Origin: Chryseobacterium sp. GVT01B
GTDB lineage: Bacteria > Bacteroidota > Bacteroidia > Flavobacteriales > Weeksellaceae
Length of the DNA: 64,000 nucleotides
Direction of reading: 5' to 3'
NCBI RefSeq assembly: GCF_019970045.1
Contig: NZ_JAHXYI010000005.1
Span: 62,001-126,000 of the forward strand
The position numbers and the translations under genes are program-made. This document shows positions 60,752-64,000 of the stretch, one piece after another. The notes under the pieces are model-generated. The model had not been told where the DNA came from. It did not search any database and saw nothing but the letters and a program-made list of their open reading frames with translations. Positions within the stretch are counted from its first letter, which is position 1; each line of letters opens with the position of its first letter.

Positions 60752-62281
60752 TTATTCCCACTCAATGGTTGCAGGTGGTTTGCTTGAAATATCGTAAGCT
60801 ACTCTGTTGATCCCTCTTACTTCGTTGATGATTCTGCTTGAAACAGTATCAAGGAACTCATAAGGAAGTCTGCTCCACGTTGCCGTCATAAAGTCGATAG
60901 TATTAGCAGAACGAACTACAGCTGTATATTCGTAAGTTCTTTCGTCACCCATTACTCCTACAGATTTTACCGGAAGAAGTACAACGAATGCCTGAGATAC
61001 TTTTTCGTAAAGGTCATTTTTATATAATTCCTCGATGAAGATATCGTCAGCTTCCTGAAGGATTCTTACTTTCTCAGCATCTACCGCTCCCAATACTCTG
61101 ATTCCTAATCCAGGACCTGGGAAAGGGTGTCTGTATACCATGTGATGAGGAATTCCTAATTCTTCTCCAACTCTTCTTACTTCGTCTTTGAAAAGCTCTC
61201 TTAATGGCTCTAACAATTCAAATTCCATATCTTCAGGAAGTCCTCCAACGTTGTGGTGAGACTTGATCACTGCAGATGGTCCGTTTACAGACTGACTTTC
61301 GATAACGTCAGGGTAAATAGTACCTTGTGCAAGGAATTTAGCACCTTCAATTTTGTGGGATTCTTCGTCAAATACGTGGATAAATTCGTTTCCGATGATT
61401 TTTCTCTTCGCTTCAGGGTCATCAACACCAGCTAATTTTGTAAGGAATCTTTCCTGAGCATCCACCATTTTAATGTTCATATGGAAATGCTCTCCATACT
61501 GATCCATTACTTTTTTGCCTTCATCTTTTCTCAATAATCCTGTATCTACGAAGATACAAGTTAACTGATCACCGATTGCTTTGTGGATCAAAACAGCAGC
61601 TACAGAAGAGTCTACTCCTCCTGAAAGTCCAAGGATCACTTTGTTGTCTCCTACTTTCTCACGGATTTCTTCAACTGTTTTCTCGATATAGTTAGTCAGT
61701 TTCCAGTTTTTCTCTGAGTTACAGATCCCGAAAACGAAATTTTCAAGCATTTTCCCACCTTCTTCTGTATGAGATACTTCCGGGTGGAACTGAACACAGT
61801 AGATTTTACTTTCTTCGTTAGAGATAGAAGCAATTACTCCTGATTTTGCGTTCAATTCAAAACCTGCAGGCAATTCTCCCACTTCGTCAAAGTGACTCAT
61901 CCAAACTACAGAGTTCTGAGTAACTCCTTTTAATAAAGAGCTTTCTTTAACGATCTCAAGGTTTGCTTTACCATATTCTCCTTTTTCTCCTTTGTTTACT
62001 TTCCCTCCTAAAAGGTGAGCAGTCATCTGCATTCCGTAGCAGATTCCCAACACAGGAACTCCTTGCTCATATAAAGCTTTTTCAACCAGGTGAGCATTTT
62101 CTGCATTTACAGAGCTTGGTCCACCGGAAAGGATAATTCCTTTTGGCTGTTTTGCTAAAATATCTTGTAATGGTGTATTGTAAGGTAAGATCTCAGAATA
62201 TACTCCCATCTCACGGATTCTTCTTCCGATAAGCTGGTTGTACTGGGATCCGAAATCTAAAATAATAATACCGTTGTTCAT
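60752..62281 (-). CDS. guaA: GMP synthase (glutamine-hydrolysing)
   Basis: 509 residues. Class I glutamine amidotransferase domain (about 1-195) with catalytic Cys81 in GICYGMQMTAHLLGG and the His/Glu pair in HPEVSHTEEGG, then the ATP pyrophosphatase domain with P-loop LGLSGGVDSSVAA and the C-terminal dimerisation domain (HPFPGPGLGIRVLG). It makes GMP from XMP. It lies downstream of purD and purH on the same strand, giving a purine block. Confidence 0.96.
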   Translation of the reverse strand: MNNGIIILDFGSQYNQLIGRRIREMGVYSEILPYNTPLQDILAKQPKGIILSGGPSSVNAENAHLVEKALYEQGVPVLGICYGMQMTAHLLGGKVNKGEKGEYGKANLEIVKESSLLKGVTQNSVVWMSHFDEVGELPAGFELNAKSGVIASISNEESKIYCVQFHPEVSHTEEGGKMLENFVFGICNSEKNWKLTNYIEKTVEEIREKVGDNKVILGLSGGVDSSVAAVLIHKAIGDQLTCIFVDTGLLRKDEGKKVMDQYGEHFHMNIKMVDAQERFLTKLAGVDDPEAKRKIIGNEFIHVFDEESHKIEGAKFLAQGTIYPDVIESQSVNGPSAVIKSHHNVGGLPEDMEFELLEPLRELFKDEVRRVGEELGIPHHMVYRHPFPGPGLGIRVLGAVDAEKVRILQEADDIFIEELYKNDLYEKVSQAFVVLLPVKSVGVMGDERTYEYTAVVRSANTIDFMTATWSRLPYEFLDTVSSRIINEVRGINRVAYDISSKPPATIEWE

Positions 62282-62308
62282 TGTTGATAATTGATTTGTT
62301 TGAAAGAA

Positions 62309-62336
62309 ATCAGATTTCAGAGATCAGATTTCAGAT
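62309..62336. repeat. Short direct repeat in the guaA-purD gap
   Basis: ATCAGATTTCAGA is repeated in tandem with a short spacer, followed by looser copies (TCTGAAGTCTGGAATCCAG). No coding or terminator function is evident. Confidence 0.6.
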
Positions 62337-62443
62337 TTTTGGTCTGAAGTCTGGAATCCAGCATCTGAATCTTTATTTCTAAATATTAACTGCTTTACAA
62401 AAAAAGACTTGGAATGGCTCCAAATCTTTTTCCGTGATTTTTA

Positions 62444-63682
62444 TTAAAACTTTCCGATGTCTTCTCTGTAGAAGCCGTAATCGAAATGTACATGACTTGC
62501 GTCTTCATAAACCTTTTTGCGGGCATCCTCGAAAGTAGCACCTGTAGCTACAATGTTCAGAACTCTACCACCGTTGGATACGACCTTGTCTCCTTTGTTG
62601 ATTGCTCCTGCGTATAGAAGTTTACTATGTTTCAGCTTATCTTCTCCCGTAATTTCGAAACCTGTTTCGATATTTCTTGGATAACCTCCTGAACACATTA
62701 CAAGACAAATTGCTTTTTCGTCTTTAAACTTAAGCTGAATATCTTTTCCTTCCATACAGTCCTGGATCACATCCAAAAGATTGTTTTCCATCAACGCCAT
62801 CAATACCTGAGTTTCAGGATCTCCGAATCTCATGTTGTATTCAAGAAGGTAAGCTCCGTTTTTCGTTACCATCAATCCGAAGAAGATGATTCCTTTAAAT
62901 CCGAAACCTTCAGCTTTAAGACCTTTAACAGTTGGTTCCAAGATATTCTTCTCAAAATCTGCATAATGCTCCTGAGTGAATTCCGGGCTTGGTGCTATTG
63001 AACCCATACCTCCTGTATTAGGCCCTGTATCTCCGTTTCCAGCTTTTTTATAGTCTTTTGCTGCTACACATGGGAACAATTTATCCCCGTTAGAGAAAGC
63101 AATGATAGACGCTTCAAAACCTTGTAAATATTCTTCAATAACTAAACGGATTCCTGCATCTCCATAGATTCTTCTGATCATAAAGTCATGAATGGTAGCC
63201 TCAGCTTCTTCAAGGTTGTCACAAATAACAACACCTTTTCCGCCTGCTAAACCACTGGCTTTGATCACCAAAGGATACTGCTGTGTCTGCACATATTCTT
63301 TAGCATCATTATATGAATCAAATACTACCGCCTTAGCTGTTTTGATATCATAGGTCTGCATAAATTTCTTAGAGAAAGCTTTACTTCCTTCAAGGCTTGC
63401 TACTTTCTGCGTAGGACCGAAAACTTTAAGATCGTGTTTTTTAAATTCGTCCTTGATACCCGCTACAAGAGGGGCTTCCGGACCTACAATCGTAAGATCA
63501 ATCTTTTCTTTAATAGCGAAATCTCTAAGTTCTTTGATTTCCGATAAATGAACATTTTTCCCTATTACATCGGTAGTAGCATTCCCGTTAGCAAAAAACA
63601 TTTTAGAAATTCTTGAGTCATTCTGAAGCTTTGCCGCTAAAGCAGATTCTCTACCGCCTTCACCTATGATTAATATTCTCAT
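62444..63682 (-). CDS. purD: Phosphoribosylamine--glycine ligase
   Basis: 412 residues, GAR synthetase. ATP-grasp motifs are IKASGLAGGKGVVICD near 135-155 and NTGGMGSIAPSPEF near 220, followed by EYNMRFGDPETQ in the metal-binding region. Residues 1-100 carry the N-domain loop ILIIGEGGRE. It condenses phosphoribosylamine with glycine in purine synthesis. A consensus promoter lies in the 90-base gap after purH, so it can also be transcribed on its own. Confidence 0.96.
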   Translation of the reverse strand: MRILIIGEGGRESALAAKLQNDSRISKMFFANGNATTDVIGKNVHLSEIKELRDFAIKEKIDLTIVGPEAPLVAGIKDEFKKHDLKVFGPTQKVASLEGSKAFSKKFMQTYDIKTAKAVVFDSYNDAKEYVQTQQYPLVIKASGLAGGKGVVICDNLEEAEATIHDFMIRRIYGDAGIRLVIEEYLQGFEASIIAFSNGDKLFPCVAAKDYKKAGNGDTGPNTGGMGSIAPSPEFTQEHYADFEKNILEPTVKGLKAEGFGFKGIIFFGLMVTKNGAYLLEYNMRFGDPETQVLMALMENNLLDVIQDCMEGKDIQLKFKDEKAICLVMCSGGYPRNIETGFEITGEDKLKHSKLLYAGAINKGDKVVSNGGRVLNIVATGATFEDARKKVYEDASHVHFDYGFYREDIGKF

Positions 63683-63711
63683 ACTTTATATTATTATCTA
63701 GTCTTATTTTA

Positions 63712-63743
63712 CAAATATATAATTTTGAATGCTAAAAATACAA
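63712..63743 (-). promoter_or_regulatory. Bacteroidetes-type promoter for purD
   Basis: On the minus strand TTG (63743-63741), 21 bases, then TATATTTG (63719-63712), a perfect -7 box. The purD ATG is 30 bases further down. Confidence 0.55.
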
Positions 63744-63772
63744 TCCCTAATTATTTTTTAATTCTATTTTAA

Positions 63773-64000
63773 TTAGTGGAAAAAGTGTCTAACCCCTGTA
63801 AACATCATTGGGATACCGTGTTCATTTGCAGCCTCTACACTATCCTGATCTTTTACACTTCCACCTGGCTGAATAATCGCCTTGATACCTTCCTGAGCGC
63901 AGAAATCTACCACATCACGGAAAGGGAAAAACGCATCTGAAGCCAATACCAAATCTCCGGAGAATTTTTCTTTTGCTCTTTCGATCGCCTGTTGAGTCGC
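63773..64000 (-). CDS. purH: Bifunctional IMP cyclohydrolase/AICAR formyltransferase, C-terminal end
   Basis: The last 75 codons of purH; the gene continues beyond the window. The translation contains [19 protein letters not shown] and [18 protein letters not shown], ending in [10 protein letters not shown], the invariant C-terminus of the AICAR formyltransferase domain. The enzyme performs the last two steps to IMP. The gap to purD is 90 bases. Confidence 0.95.
   Translation of the reverse strand, partial: ATQQAIERAKEKFSGDLVLASDAFFPFRDVVDFCAQEGIKAIIQPGGSVKDQDSVEAANEHGIPMMFTGVRHFFH

Noticed and set aside
1..64000. tRNA, rRNA or transposase genes
   Set aside because: No rRNA or tRNA-like sequence, and no transposase or integrase frame, is seen. 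The repeats found are short and non-coding.

Overview
The window looks like chromosomal DNA from a Flavobacteriia member, most likely Chryseobacterium or a close Weeksellaceae relative. This is an inference from several signs: low G+C; no consistent Shine-Dalgarno sites; Bacteroidetes-type promoters (TTG, about 20 bases, TAnnTTTG); C-terminal type IX secretion (T9SS) sorting domains; a TonB-dependent outer-membrane protein; fused SecDF; and many short palindromic intergenic repeats. I see no rRNA, tRNA, insertion sequence, prophage or CRISPR array. Most genes are housekeeping or cell-envelope genes.

Layout: 0.1-9.4 kb is a short-chain-acid module. It holds an MHS-type transporter, two tiny membrane proteins, an SLC5/STAC sensor kinase of the CrbS type, a stand-alone receiver, a PrpE-like acyl-CoA synthetase and Acs. 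9.6-14.5 kb holds a small stress-like protein, Rel, NhaA and a YihY/BrkB membrane protein. 14.6-18.1 kb is a block (rlmH, trmL, TPR protein, PAP2 phosphatase, TatA) bracketed by a long inverted repeat. 18.2-23.4 kb has a lipoprotein, an arylamine N-acetyltransferase, a Tet-like MFS exporter and two secreted proteins. 23.9-36.1 kb carries secDF, a T9SS-exported sugar dehydrogenase, hemN, a beta-propeller protein, an amino-acid permease, pnuC, a low-complexity lipoprotein, dapF and mltG.

36.2-46.5 kb has an outer-membrane barrel protein, a sugar-nucleotide cluster (DegT-type aminotransferase, membrane protein, galE, cytidylyltransferase), a T9SS subtilase and PEP carboxylase. 46.6-56.4 kb mixes unknown envelope proteins with lpd, an HxlR regulator, a YqhD-like alcohol dehydrogenase, a GDSL hydrolase, a TPR protein and a DEAD-box-type helicase. 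56.5-64 kb has a UbiB-family kinase, a Cys-rich 53-residue peptide gene shaped like a RiPP precursor, a GNAT-nitrilase fusion, and purine genes guaA, purD and the 3' end of purH.

The strongest leads are the acid-sensing module whose receiver has no output domain, the small Cys-rich leader-type peptide at 58331-58492, the 3.3-kb-spaced inverted repeat pair, and the paired half-sites between lpd and hxlR.
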